A stretch of DNA of 64,000 bases from Lactiplantibacillus modestisalitolerans. GTDB lineage: Bacteria > Bacillota > Bacilli > Lactobacillales > Lactobacillaceae. The notes under the pieces are model-generated. The model had not been told where the DNA came from and made no database searches. It worked only from the letters and a program-made list of their open reading frames with translations. Below, piece after piece: positions 29,260-37,784 of the stretch (within the stretch, counting starts at the first letter, position 1; each line of letters starts with the position of its first letter). Where the stretch lies: assembly GCF_005405425.1 (NCBI RefSeq), contig NZ_BJEA01000014.1, positions 1 to 64,000 on the forward strand. Direction: 5' to 3'. A program made the position numbers and the translations under genes.

Positions 29260-30183
29260 TTACCCCTTTTGTGGGTCCGGGGTGAAGCGCCCGGACCGCA
29301 AATCTGTGAAATAGTGTCGTAAATAAGTAAAGAAGACCGCTGGATTATCGACCATGTGATTATGACCACTATCGGGCGTTACTACTAAGCGGGCGTTCGG
29401 CATTGCCTTGACCATTTTCTTGGCGGTAGTCAGTGGCATCGTTTCGTGGTCGGCAAACATTAAAAGTGTCGGTAGCTGGATGGTTGCCAGCCGTTTGGAG
29501 AAGTCCCAGTCGCCCAGGTCACCCTCAACGACGAATTCATTATCACCTTGAAAGTAGTTGTAAACCGGCTTTGCCTGAATATCGACTTGGTGGGCGAGGG
29601 CTGCCGGTTGCCGGCGATTAACGTATTCGTGGTACAGGTGAGTAATCAATTGGCGGTAGTGCGGGTCGGTCCACTGGCCGCGGCGTTCAATGGCTAACAT
29701 GTAGGCGTTCTCCGCGGGGCTGAATTCGTGTTCACGAATTTTGCGCATCCGTTTTAAATAGTCGGCAATGTTGTCGACCATGCTAATGATGATGAGTCCC
29801 GCGAGCGCCTGTGGATGGTCGGCCGCGTAGGTCATGGCGAGCATGCCGCCCCAGGAATGACCAGCCAAGTAAAAGTGGTCGTAGCCGAGTTGCTGGCGGA
29901 CTTCTTCAACTTCACTGAGGTAGTAGTCCTCGTTTAAAAACCGCTGACGGATAGCGGGGTCGTCCCAATCGGGGGTGTCGGAGTACCATGAACCGAGTTG
30001 GTCGTACATCGTGACTTCGATGTCGAGGTCGGCCAGCTCGGGACCGAACCGCTCAAACACTTCGTGGGTGTCACCGGGTCCGCCGTGCAGACAGAGTAGT
30101 TTGGTATGGCCGCCGAGGTTGCAAGTGTGCGACCACAGGTGGTAGCCGTTGCTCAATGTTAAAATCCGGGTTACGTTACGCAT
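29260..30183 (-). CDS. pip: Proline iminopeptidase-like alpha/beta-hydrolase
   Basis: 307 residues. Removes N-terminal residues, classically proline, from peptides. HGGPG (33-37) is the oxyanion-hole motif of the S33 family, GHSWGG holds nucleophile Ser110, Asp in FADHETMP and His in DSGHNHMV complete the triad. ATG 30183 has GGGAGG about 9 nt upstream; the open frame extends 20 codons further without an RBS. First gene of an operon with the permease. Related enzymes are sometimes L-amino-acid amidases, so the exact specificity is uncertain. Confidence 0.92.
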   Translation of the reverse strand: MRNVTRILTLSNGYHLWSHTCNLGGHTKLLCLHGGPGDTHEVFERFGPELADLDIEVTMYDQLGSWYSDTPDWDDPAIRQRFLNEDYYLSEVEEVRQQLGYDHFYLAGHSWGGMLAMTYAADHPQALAGLIIISMVDNIADYLKRMRKIREHEFSPAENAYMLAIERRGQWTDPHYRQLITHLYHEYVNRRQPAALAHQVDIQAKPVYNYFQGDNEFVVEGDLGDWDFSKRLATIQLPTLLMFADHETMPLTTAKKMVKAMPNARLVVTPDSGHNHMVDNPAVFFTYLRHYFTDLRSGRFTPDPQKG

Positions 30184-30445
30184 GTGATAAAACCTCCCAT
30201 ATGAATTACCCCTAACGATAAGGCGGGGATTGATTGGGTGCAATCGGGATGGTCACAATCGATTAGTTAAAAGCGTTTCCAATTTAAAGTGTGGGTTAAT
30301 TAGGCTTCAAAACCAAAGCCAGGTTTAAAAAGCCCGTTAACCGCAAGCAGCTGATGGGGTTAATGGGAGCGGTTGGTACCAGCTAGTTTGGGGGTCACGG
30401 GTATGGTAAACTGAAAGTACCAAAACGCGGAACGGAGGGGTTCGG

Positions 30446-32284
30446 ATGCGACAACGAAGAATGCGCTGGTGGGTCGTTTTACTCACGACCATGCTGGGAG
30501 TCGTGGCCTTCATTTATGGGCTACAACGACCACTGACGGCGCGCGCCGACTATGAGGTGACGAAGTACCGGGTTAACGTGGCCGTACGAACGGATGGGAG
30601 TGCGGACGTCCGTCAAGCGGTGACGTATGATTTTGATGACAGTTATCACGGCGTCTTTAACGTGCAGGACCTGCGGGGGATTAACGGGGCCCAGCTACAG
30701 GGCGTTACGACCCGGTTGAACAAGCAGGCGGCCGTGGCTGCGACCGCGCAAACGAATGAACGGGATCAGACTTACCAGGTCACTCAAAATAAGGAGCGGA
30801 TGCGGGTGAAGGTTTACCGGAGCGTCCAAAGTGGTGATCAACTCACCGTGACTTACCGCTACCGGTTACTCGGCGTGGTGACGAATTACGCAGATACCGC
30901 GGAGTTGAATTGGAAAATCATCGGTACTGGCTGGGACGTCGACTTGCAAAACGTCCGGCTTCAAATTCAGTTGCCGGCGCGCTCAATCAAGCAGTTACAG
31001 GCGTGGACGCACGGTCCGTTAAGCGGACACACGCAGGTTGACCGTAAGCGGGGACGGGTGACGATGACGCTGGCTGAAAATCCAGAAAACGAGTTTGTTG
31101 AGAGCCACCTCCTGTTTCCAACGAGTGTGACGGCCGCTAACCAGAAAACCAGCACTAAGCAACGTAAGGCCGCCGCACAAAAGCAGGAGGCGGCCCTGGT
31201 TGCTAAAGCCAACCAAAAACGCAAGCAGCAGCGTGCGGTGAAGCACGGCGTGGTTCTGTTAGCCGTGGCGGTGTGGTTGATACTGGCTGGTTACTACTTG
31301 TACAGTATTAAGCGCCGGCCCGTCACCGAATACCAGGCGCCGATTCCGCTAAACCATTCCTTTGACGTGCCACCGGTTAGTCCGGCGGTCGCCGAAGCGC
31401 TCTGGTCGGGGAGCGATCCGAACGCCAACGCATTGACCGGCGAATTGCTGGTGGATGCGGCTCAACGCACCGTGGACATTACCGTTGGCCCTGAAAAACG
31501 CCGGCCCAACGTTACCTTAACGCGTAATGGTACGTTGACGAATGCGTTTTGGAACCAGTGTTTTGACCAGGTCGGGCGTGACGGGCAGTTTACGCTTAAG
31601 CAGTTAAAAACGTTTAGCCTAAAGGATAAAAAGGGGCGGTTACAAAAGGGTTATCACCGCTGGCAAAAAGACGTGATCGCACAAACGACCGGCTACAAGG
31701 ACGCGGGCAATCAAGCGTTACTGAACCAACTGAAAGTCGCGCCAATTGTGATGTTCTTTACGGGCATCGTGATGGCTGGCCTGGGCTTTTTATGGTCACC
31801 GCAAGTGGCCTTGGGGTTAGCAGTGCTCGCGACCAGCGGCTTTTTAGGCTTTGTCGGTTACTACGTTCATCAGCGCAAACGGGTGCACGCGTTGAACGAC
31901 CGGGGCTTGGCGTTAGTCAATCAAATTAACGGTTTGCAACGAATGCTCAAAGATATTGGCCACTTTAATACGGCCCAAGTGGGCGACTTAGTTTTATGGG
32001 AACAGCTCTTGCCTTACGCGGCGGCTTTTGGACTGGCTAAGCAGGTGACCAAGCAGCTAGCCGTGGACTTTGGCGAAGCGGCCCTAGAAACGAACTTCAT
32101 CGTTTACTACCCGCTCTTTTATGCGAATGCGGTGAACTTCGACCTATCTTCAACGATTAACCACAGTGTGAATAATGCGGTCAGCTCTTCGGGTGCGATG
32201 AGTAACACGGCGGGCGGTTCCGGCGGTTTTTCTGGTGGTAGTTCCGGGGGCTTTGGTGGTGGTTCCGGTGGCGGCGCTTTTTAG
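30446..32284 (+). CDS. DUF2207 membrane protein
   Basis: 612 residues. A signal peptide or first helix (VVLLTTMLGVVAFIYGL...ARA-DY) is followed by an extracellular beta-rich DUF2207 domain (about 35-215: VNVAVRTDGSADVRQAVTYDFDDSYHGVFN), a basic linker, a helix (about 270-288), a cytoplasmic part, a helical hairpin (about 432-480) and a Gly/Ser-rich tail ending GGFGGGSGGGAF. Function unknown; the family is common in Firmicutes. RBS GGAGGGG. The stop codon touches a family 3 repeat copy. Transcribed divergently from the pip operon. Confidence 0.9.
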   Translation: MRQRRMRWWVVLLTTMLGVVAFIYGLQRPLTARADYEVTKYRVNVAVRTDGSADVRQAVTYDFDDSYHGVFNVQDLRGINGAQLQGVTTRLNKQAAVAATAQTNERDQTYQVTQNKERMRVKVYRSVQSGDQLTVTYRYRLLGVVTNYADTAELNWKIIGTGWDVDLQNVRLQIQLPARSIKQLQAWTHGPLSGHTQVDRKRGRVTMTLAENPENEFVESHLLFPTSVTAANQKTSTKQRKAAAQKQEAALVAKANQKRKQQRAVKHGVVLLAVAVWLILAGYYLYSIKRRPVTEYQAPIPLNHSFDVPPVSPAVAEALWSGSDPNANALTGELLVDAAQRTVDITVGPEKRRPNVTLTRNGTLTNAFWNQCFDQVGRDGQFTLKQLKTFSLKDKKGRLQKGYHRWQKDVIAQTTGYKDAGNQALLNQLKVAPIVMFFTGIVMAGLGFLWSPQVALGLAVLATSGFLGFVGYYVHQRKRVHALNDRGLALVNQINGLQRMLKDIGHFNTAQVGDLVLWEQLLPYAAAFGLAKQVTKQLAVDFGEAALETNFIVYYPLFYANAVNFDLSSTINHSVNNAVSSSGAMSNTAGGSGGFSGGSSGGFGGGSGGGAF

Positions 32285-32366
32285 TCACAGCCGCTTGCTT
32301 ATTGCCTCATAATTAATAGCCGAAACGTACACCAGCTAACCGACTTTTGGTACCCGTTTGTTTTTC
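32283..32366 (+). repeat. Repeat family 3 copy
   Basis: Begins at the DUF2207 stop codon (TCACAGCCGCTTGCTTATTG) and runs through ATTAATAGCCGAAACGTAC and CAGCTAACCGACTTTTGG. Only half of the 5' hairpin is left. Confidence 0.65.
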
Positions 32367-32466
32367 AAACCGCCGAACCTGTCATGACGGAATTGGGGCT
32401 TGTACTTCGGCGGACGAACCGGTAACCTTAGGGGGGATGTTTTATACAGAAATGGGTGATCAATCA

Positions 32467-33261
32467 ATGACAATCAAACTAATTGCGACCGACTTGGACG
32501 GCACCTTGTTAGATGATCATGGTGATTACGACCGGTCACGGTTTGCGCGCGTGTACGCGGCGTTACGCCAGCAAGGCATTACGTTCGCGGTGGCGAGCGG
32601 CCACTTTGCGCGTGAAATTGCGCCACTTTTTGAACAGTATCCGGATATTTGGCTGATTGGGAGCAACGGCGCGGAGCTGGCGAAGGCGACGGGAGAGGTC
32701 GCTTTAAAGACCTTTTCAACCCAGACGCTGACGCAAATTCGCCAAGCGCTAGCGGCTTACGACGAGTTGCAAGTTGTTTTATGTAGTGACCAGGCGGTGT
32801 ATACCACGGAAAATCATAGTCCGCGGATTGCGGCGCGGTTGCGGGAAAGTTACCCGCAACTTAATATGGTGGCGCAGTTGGCGGACGTGACGGCACCAAT
32901 CATTCGCGTTGACTTACACTGCACACCGGGCCAAACGGCGCAGTGTGCCTACGAATTGAAGCCAAAACTGGCGGGAATTGCAACACCGGTAGCGATGGCG
33001 TCCGACATGTTAAGTTTAGTTCAGCCGGGAGTGCACAAGGGGACCGCGTTACGCGCCCTGGGGCACCGGTTAAACGTTAGCCCGGCGGAAATGTTGGCAT
33101 TTGGGGACGGAACCAACGACCTCGAAATGTTGCACGCGGTTAAGAACGCGGTTGCCGTTCATAATGCGCCGAAAAACGTTCAAGCCAACGCCGCGACCGT
33201 CACCGGTACCAACAATGACGGGGGCGTTTTGCGCTATTTGGAACAACATTTTCTAGCTTAG
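32467..33261 (+). CDS. HAD-superfamily hydrolase, Cof/IIB type
   Basis: 264 residues. Phosphatase of sugar phosphates, nucleotides or cofactors. Motif I DLDGTLLDD (Asp9, Asp11), motif II region FAVASGHFA, a C2B cap in the middle and motif IV FGDGTNDLEML. The open frame begins 40 codons earlier in repeat sequence; ATG 32467 was chosen because it starts the conserved domain and GGGTGA precedes it, but ATG 32452 cannot be excluded. Transcribed alone. Substrate unknown. Confidence 0.9.
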   Translation: MTIKLIATDLDGTLLDDHGDYDRSRFARVYAALRQQGITFAVASGHFAREIAPLFEQYPDIWLIGSNGAELAKATGEVALKTFSTQTLTQIRQALAAYDELQVVLCSDQAVYTTENHSPRIAARLRESYPQLNMVAQLADVTAPIIRVDLHCTPGQTAQCAYELKPKLAGIATPVAMASDMLSLVQPGVHKGTALRALGHRLNVSPAEMLAFGDGTNDLEMLHAVKNAVAVHNAPKNVQANAATVTGTNNDGGVLRYLEQHFLA

Positions 33262-33316
33262 AATTGGCCGATTTTCTGAAAGGGCCGTGGTTTTGATTGC
33301 AATTCACCGACGCCGC

Positions 33317-33426
33317 ATGCTAGAATTCAGATATATGAGAAACGACACAGGAGGCTGGGAGCGTGACTCCCGACCTCTTTTATTATCCGCGGAACAGCCG
33401 CTGGTCTGAAAAAGAGAGGTATATGA
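33317..33426 (+). promoter_or_regulatory. Leader of the ABC-F gene with hairpin and short reading frame
   Basis: TAGAAT (33321-33326) is a likely -10. A stem GAGGCTGGGAG / CTCCCGACCTC (about 33351-33376) is followed by TTTTATT and may act as an attenuator; ACCTCTTTT can also pair with the AAAAGAGAGGT that contains the gene's RBS. A 24-codon frame (33335-33409, starting MRNDTGGWERD) runs across the hairpin, almost leaderless. Confidence 0.4.
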
Positions 33427-35049
33427 ATGCTCACCGTAAATAATGTTAGTATGCAGTTCTCAACTCGCAAACTTTATGAAGATGTTAACCTAAAATTTAC
33501 GCCGGGAAACTGCTACGGCGTTATTGGCGCGAACGGCGCCGGTAAATCAACGTTCTTGAAAATTTTGGAAGGTCGGCTCCAGCCGACGACCGGGACAATT
33601 TCAATGGGCCCGAACGAACGGATGTCCAGTTTAAACCAAAACCACTTTGCCTTTGAAGACGAAGTCGTTTTACAAACGGTTATTCGGGGCCACCAGAAAC
33701 TTTACGATATTATGGTGGAAAAAGACGCCCTATACGCAAAACCCGATTTTAGCGACGAAGATGGCATTCGCGCTGCGGAACTCGAAGGGGAGTTCGCGGA
33801 AATGGACGGCTGGAACGCTGAAGCGGAAGCTGACCAGTTACTACAAAACCTGGGAATCGGCGAAGAGTTGCAACAACTCAAAATGAGTGAACTGACCGAA
33901 CCGCAAAAGGTGAAGGTGTTACTAGGGCAAGCCCTGTTTGGGAACCCCGACGTCCTATTGTTAGACGAACCGACCAACGGGTTGGATGTTCAGTCCATCA
34001 GTTGGTTGGAAGATTTCTTAGCGGACTACGATAACACCGTCATCGTGGTGTCCCATGACCGGCATTTCTTGAACCAGGTCTGCACGCACATGTGTGACGT
34101 GGACTTTGGTAAGATCACGCTGTTCGTTGGGAACTACGATTTCTGGATGGAATCGAGTGCCTTAGCAGCTAAGTTACAAGCTAACGCTAACGCGAAAAAG
34201 GCCGACCAAATCAAAGAGTTGCAAGAATTCGTGGCTCGTTTTAGTGCCAACGCTTCAAAATCGAAGCAGGCAACTTCACGGAAGAAGCAATTAGAAAAGA
34301 TTACGCTGGACGATATCAAACCGTCTTCGCGGAAGTATCCGTTTATTAAGTTTACGCCGGAACGGGAAATTGGGAACGATTTGATCCGGGTTGAAAACGT
34401 CTCGAAAACCATCGAAGGCGTTAAGATTTTGGATAATATCAGTTTTACGTTGCGACCAAAGGAAAAGACGGCGCTAATTAGCCGCAACGACCTAGCAACG
34501 ACGACGCTGATGCAAATTATCGCTGGAACCCTGGAACCGGACACTGGTAGTGTGACTTGGGGCCAAACGACGTCGCGGACGTACCTGCCAAAGGATATTA
34601 ATGAAGCCTACGTAGGTAGTGAATTACCAATCATTGATTGGTTACGTCAGTTTGCGTCGAAGGAGGAAAGTGACAACACCTTCCTCCGCGGTTTCCTCGG
34701 AAAAATGTTATTCTCTGGGACCGACGTTGAACGTCCGGTTAACGTGCTTTCCGGGGGCGAAAAGGTTCGCGGGATGCTGTCCAAAATGATGCTTAGTCGG
34801 GCGAACGTGCTACTACTAGATGACCCGACGAACCATTTAGATTTGGAATCCATTACGGCGTTGAACGATAGCTTAATTGATTTTCCAAGTGCGATCATTT
34901 TCACGTCCCATGACCATGAATTTATCCAAACGATTGCCAACCACATCGTGGAAGTTAGTTCGAAGGGTGTGGTTGACCGGGCGGATACGACGTACGATGA
35001 ATATTTAGCGCATGAGACGACTCAGCAACGGGTGACGACGCTGTATTAA
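33427..35049 (+). CDS. ABC-F family ATPase (YbiT/YkpA type)
   Basis: 540 residues with two fused ATP-binding domains and no membrane part; ABC-F proteins act on the ribosome. Domain 1: Walker A GANGAGKST (about 35-43), Walker B VLLLDEPTNGLD, but its signature is SELTEPQKVK instead of LSGGE. Domain 2: Walker A is degenerate (ISRNDLATTT, no GK), the signature LSGGEKVRG and Walker B VLLLDDPTNHLD are good. Thus one composite site (Walker A1 with signature 2) looks competent and the other degenerate. The AGAGAGG RBS lies in a possible attenuator leader. Translation-factor role preferred over antibiotic resistance. Confidence 0.92.
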   Translation: MLTVNNVSMQFSTRKLYEDVNLKFTPGNCYGVIGANGAGKSTFLKILEGRLQPTTGTISMGPNERMSSLNQNHFAFEDEVVLQTVIRGHQKLYDIMVEKDALYAKPDFSDEDGIRAAELEGEFAEMDGWNAEAEADQLLQNLGIGEELQQLKMSELTEPQKVKVLLGQALFGNPDVLLLDEPTNGLDVQSISWLEDFLADYDNTVIVVSHDRHFLNQVCTHMCDVDFGKITLFVGNYDFWMESSALAAKLQANANAKKADQIKELQEFVARFSANASKSKQATSRKKQLEKITLDDIKPSSRKYPFIKFTPEREIGNDLIRVENVSKTIEGVKILDNISFTLRPKEKTALISRNDLATTTLMQIIAGTLEPDTGSVTWGQTTSRTYLPKDINEAYVGSELPIIDWLRQFASKEESDNTFLRGFLGKMLFSGTDVERPVNVLSGGEKVRGMLSKMMLSRANVLLLDDPTNHLDLESITALNDSLIDFPSAIIFTSHDHEFIQTIANHIVEVSSKGVVDRADTTYDEYLAHETTQQRVTTLY

Positions 35050-35106
35050 TGTACTAGGATTACTGATAAAAAAGCCTAACACGGGCTACACTCGCTTGAT
35101 ATAAGC

Positions 35107-35458
35107 GGGTCTATGATATTTGGTGTTGATGGATAAAAGCCATTAACACCAAATTTTTTGTTGCTAAAATAAGTAAGATTACGCTAAATTTAGTAGCAGT
35201 TCTGCGGAACCATCTTCATTATTTGAAACTTACTATAATAATCCGTGGAACTCAGTATAAAAACTAGTTTAGCCAGTAGCGGGTGTAACCATGGCTCAAC
35301 TGCGAAATTATTCTTGGTCGGAAGTGGGGTGCTTCCGACTTAGAATAAGGCTCGAATTTGAGATTGCGGGGTGGGCTTCCCCGTGAGCTCAAATCGATGC
35401 CCGCAGTGTTCCAGCCCACCGGTTACACCCGCTGCTGGCGACAATGTCGGTGCCAATT
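35107..35458 (-). repeat. Three-way-junction repeat, full copy C (inverted)
   Basis: Starts GGGTCTATGATATTTGG and ends GGTGCCAATT. The fold has an outer stem AGCGGGTGTAACC/GGTTACACCCGCT (perfect, with an A-T pair where copy A has C-G), arm 2 TTATTCTTGG...CTTAGAATAA and arm 1 with CGGGG/CCCCG. It separates the ABC-F and CPBP genes. Confidence 0.85.
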
Positions 35459-35488
35459 AATACGGAGCCAAACCTATTCATCCCAATC

Positions 35489-35538
35489 AATCCCCCAAGT
35501 CTGGTATGATAAAAGCAGACTAGATTGGGGGATTTTTT
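35489..35538 (+). promoter_or_regulatory. Terminator-like hairpin with promoter in its loop and RBS in its 3' arm
   Basis: AATCCCCCAA (35489-35498) plus GTCTG pairs with CAGAC plus TTGGGGGATT (35525-35534), then TTTT. TATGAT (35505-35510) lies in the loop; GGGGGA of the 3' arm is the RBS of the next gene, whose ATG is at 35541. Read-through RNA would terminate or hide the RBS, while RNA begun in the loop would not. Confidence 0.6.
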
Positions 35539-35540
35539 GA

Positions 35541-36740
35541 ATGGCGCCAGAAATTGATCGACTTTTTCGAAGATGGTACCTCGGACAACTGCTGGTTTTA
35601 TGGGGCTTTGCGGCACTCCAGCTTTTTACCGTTGAAAACGGGTTATACTTTCCGGCGGGCGGGATGGTGCTGCTAGTAACCGGCTTATTTGCATGGTGGC
35701 CCGCAGTGCAGGAACCGCAAGTGCGTTGGCGGCGGTTACGGCGTTTCAATGATTATTGGCAAACGATTTGGCAAATGATGCTGTTACCGCTATTACTGGC
35801 GAACATGGTAATGTGGGTGAGTCAGCACACGCAGCTGGATCAGCAGGGCCTGATTGCGATGGCCTTAGCTTACATGATCATCATGTTTGTGCCGGTCGCC
35901 TACGTGGTGCTGCGCAACGTTCAGTCCGTCGTGGGGCGAATTGCGCTCCTGATTTCGGCCGTTTTTAGTGGGGTGGTCGGGGCCCATAGCACCTTTTTAA
36001 TCGTCCCGCTCCCCGTTCCGGCCGTTTTCTCGATGGTCAGTGATGCCGGCATTTTGGGGGCGGTTGGCTTCGTGGTGACCGTTGGTATCCTGATGCAGGC
36101 CTGGAACTTTCGCTGGCCGTCATGGCGACTCAACCGGGCGGCAACGCCCGGACTGCTTAGCTTGATGGTTGCGGTTGGGGTCCTTTTTAGCCTCTGGAAT
36201 GCTTTTAGTAACGGGGCCTCGTGGGCGACGACTTTCACCCAGTGGCACTTTCACTTGCGGGCGGCGACCTGGAAGATGATGCTCAGTGGCTTAGAACCAG
36301 GCATTGCCGAGGAATGGCTTTACCGCTTCGCGGTGTTAAGTTTGCTTCTAACCGCGTTCAAGCAATCCCGTTGGCGCATCGACCTCGCCGTTTGGATCAG
36401 TGGGAGCCTGTTTGGTTTGTGGCACGTGACCAACGTGCTAGCGGGGCAGGCCTGGTCCGCGACCGCTGAACAAATGCTGTTTGCCGCGGCGCTCGGTTGG
36501 TTTTTAGCCGTCGCTTACCTATATAGCGGCAGTTTGTTATTGCCAATTAGTATTCACGCGGTTTTAGATATTTTAAGTATGATGGCGTCGGGAACGCAGA
36601 CGATGACGGCCCCCAACGCCTTTGAATGGCAAACGGTCCTGGTCACGGCGCTTTTATTTGGCGGGCTAACGCTCTTCTTCTTAACGGGTCAGCGCCGGCA
36701 AGCAATTCAAGCACGTTTACGTCAGCGGGAACCTCAGTAG
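35541..36740 (+). CDS. CPBP-family intramembrane metalloprotease
   Basis: 399 residues with about ten membrane helices. The C-terminal Abi/CPBP domain has its three motifs: EEWLYR (about 256-261, EExxxR), FGLWHVTN (FxxxH) and HAVLDI (HxxxD). In lactic acid bacteria related proteins are linked to bacteriocin self-immunity or to processing of prenylated or peptide substrates. No bacteriocin gene is seen here. The RBS is the 3' arm of the hairpin at 35489-35538. Transcribed alone. Confidence 0.9.
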   Translation: MAPEIDRLFRRWYLGQLLVLWGFAALQLFTVENGLYFPAGGMVLLVTGLFAWWPAVQEPQVRWRRLRRFNDYWQTIWQMMLLPLLLANMVMWVSQHTQLDQQGLIAMALAYMIIMFVPVAYVVLRNVQSVVGRIALLISAVFSGVVGAHSTFLIVPLPVPAVFSMVSDAGILGAVGFVVTVGILMQAWNFRWPSWRLNRAATPGLLSLMVAVGVLFSLWNAFSNGASWATTFTQWHFHLRAATWKMMLSGLEPGIAEEWLYRFAVLSLLLTAFKQSRWRIDLAVWISGSLFGLWHVTNVLAGQAWSATAEQMLFAAALGWFLAVAYLYSGSLLLPISIHAVLDILSMMASGTQTMTAPNAFEWQTVLVTALLFGGLTLFFLTGQRRQAIQARLRQREPQ

Positions 36741-36999
36741 CTTTTAGAAAACAGACAAGCAACGGCTTTTTGACGATTTTGTTCGGATAAGTAGGCGGTG
36801 TTCGAATCATCAACGTCACTAACTAACGGTTTGGGTGATTTATTAAACGCTGAAACTATCCAAAAAAGGGCTTAAAAGCCAGATTGTAACAGGTTTGTAA
36901 TCTTCGTGTTATCTGCTTGCAACGCCAGCTCGTTATACTAATCGCAGATACGTTAAAATACGTTGTTTTACATAAGCTTTACTAAATGGTTCATAGTTG

Positions 37000-37191
37000 G
37001 GAGCAAGATCGGTCGACTTTTTCAGGACATTTATCGTGGCTAGCGGTAAATGAAAAGTTGCTCAGTTGGGTGGACATTCATTTAGTAGGCACTGCAAACC
37101 TCTCGGGATGGGCTGGGTCCATGACGAGGCGCATATTCGCAAGTTGAACTTGCAGACCGATCATGACTAGTGTTGCGGCACTGGTCTTTTT
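37000..37191 (+). ncRNA. Candidate structured RNA ending in a terminator
   Basis: The 1.04-kb gap after the CPBP gene has no credible ORF. In it an 8-bp long-range stem, GATCGGTC (37007-37014) / GACCGATC (37155-37162), encloses a long hairpin (CATTTATCG 37028-37036 / CGGTAAATG 37044-37052, extended by ACTTTT/AAAAGT), possible TGGAC/GTCCA and CCTC/GAGG pairings that would cross, and GCAAGTT/AACTTGC (37139-37153). Right after the closing stem comes the terminator GACTAGTG (37165-37172) / CACTGGTC (37179-37186) plus TTTTT. A clear promoter was not found. It matches no RNA class I know; the next gene is 600 bp away behind a repeat. Confidence 0.5.
37165..37191 (+). terminator. Terminator of the structured RNA
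   Basis: 8-bp stem GACTAGTG / CACTGGTC with loop TTGCGG and five T. Confidence 0.85.
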
Positions 37192-37229
37192 GTTTGCAAT
37201 CAAATTGTTTTGGGGTACATTGATAGGCG

Positions 37230-37607
37230 TTGTCTCAATTGGTGTTGAGATTGCCGCCAGCAGCGGGTGTCACCGGGTGGCGAAAACACTGCGGGCATCG
37301 ATTTGAGCTGACTCAGAAAAACCACTGAGCAATCTCAAATTCGAGCCTTATTCTAAGCTGGAAGAAATCCACTTCCGGCCAAGAATAATTTCGCAGTTGA
37401 GCCATGGTTACCCCCGCTACTGGCTAGACTGGTTTTTAGATTGAGTCTCACGGGTCACGCTAGTAAGTCTTAATTAATGAAACTGATTCCGTAGAACGGG
37501 TACTAAATTTAACGTAATCTTGCTTGCTATTTCGCTAATCACAACGAACTGATTGAAAATTCAATTGGCAACCTTCTTAGCAGATCAACACCAAATATCA
37601 TAGACCC
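37230..37607 (+). repeat. Three-way-junction repeat, full copy B
   Basis: Begins TTGTCTCAATTGGTGTTGAG and ends AACACCAAATATCATAGACC. Arm 1 uses CTCAG/CTGAG where copies A and C use CGGGG/CCCCG; arm 2 is TTATTCTAAGCTGGAAG / CTTCCGGCCAAGAATAA. Confidence 0.85.
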
Positions 37608-37784
37608 CTTTTTTTTATTATTTGGTGCTAACTAATCAGTCTTGGAGTTGTTCAGCTCAGGCTTTAGTGACGCACATCCAGGCGCAACGACCAGCAGCCA
37701 TCCGCCGTCCCCGGGACAAATCGTTATCGCTCGTTAATAAATTCAGTTATAATCGTTAAGTTAACTAGCAAAGGGGATGAGAAT

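Noticed and set aside
35541-36740. Bacteriocin immunity locus around the CPBP protease
   Set aside because: No bacteriocin precursor, histidine kinase or C39 exporter nearby; only the protease family is shared.
36901-36960. Promoter for the RNA at 37000 (TATACT at 36934)
   Set aside because: The TTGCAA before it is only 11 nt away and no better -35 exists; left unassigned.
37000-37191. T-box riboswitch or 6S RNA
   Set aside because: GTTGGGTGGACATT resembles part of a T-box, but the full AGGGTGGnACCGCG motif and a following amino-acid gene are absent; no 6S-like single long hairpin with a central bubble.
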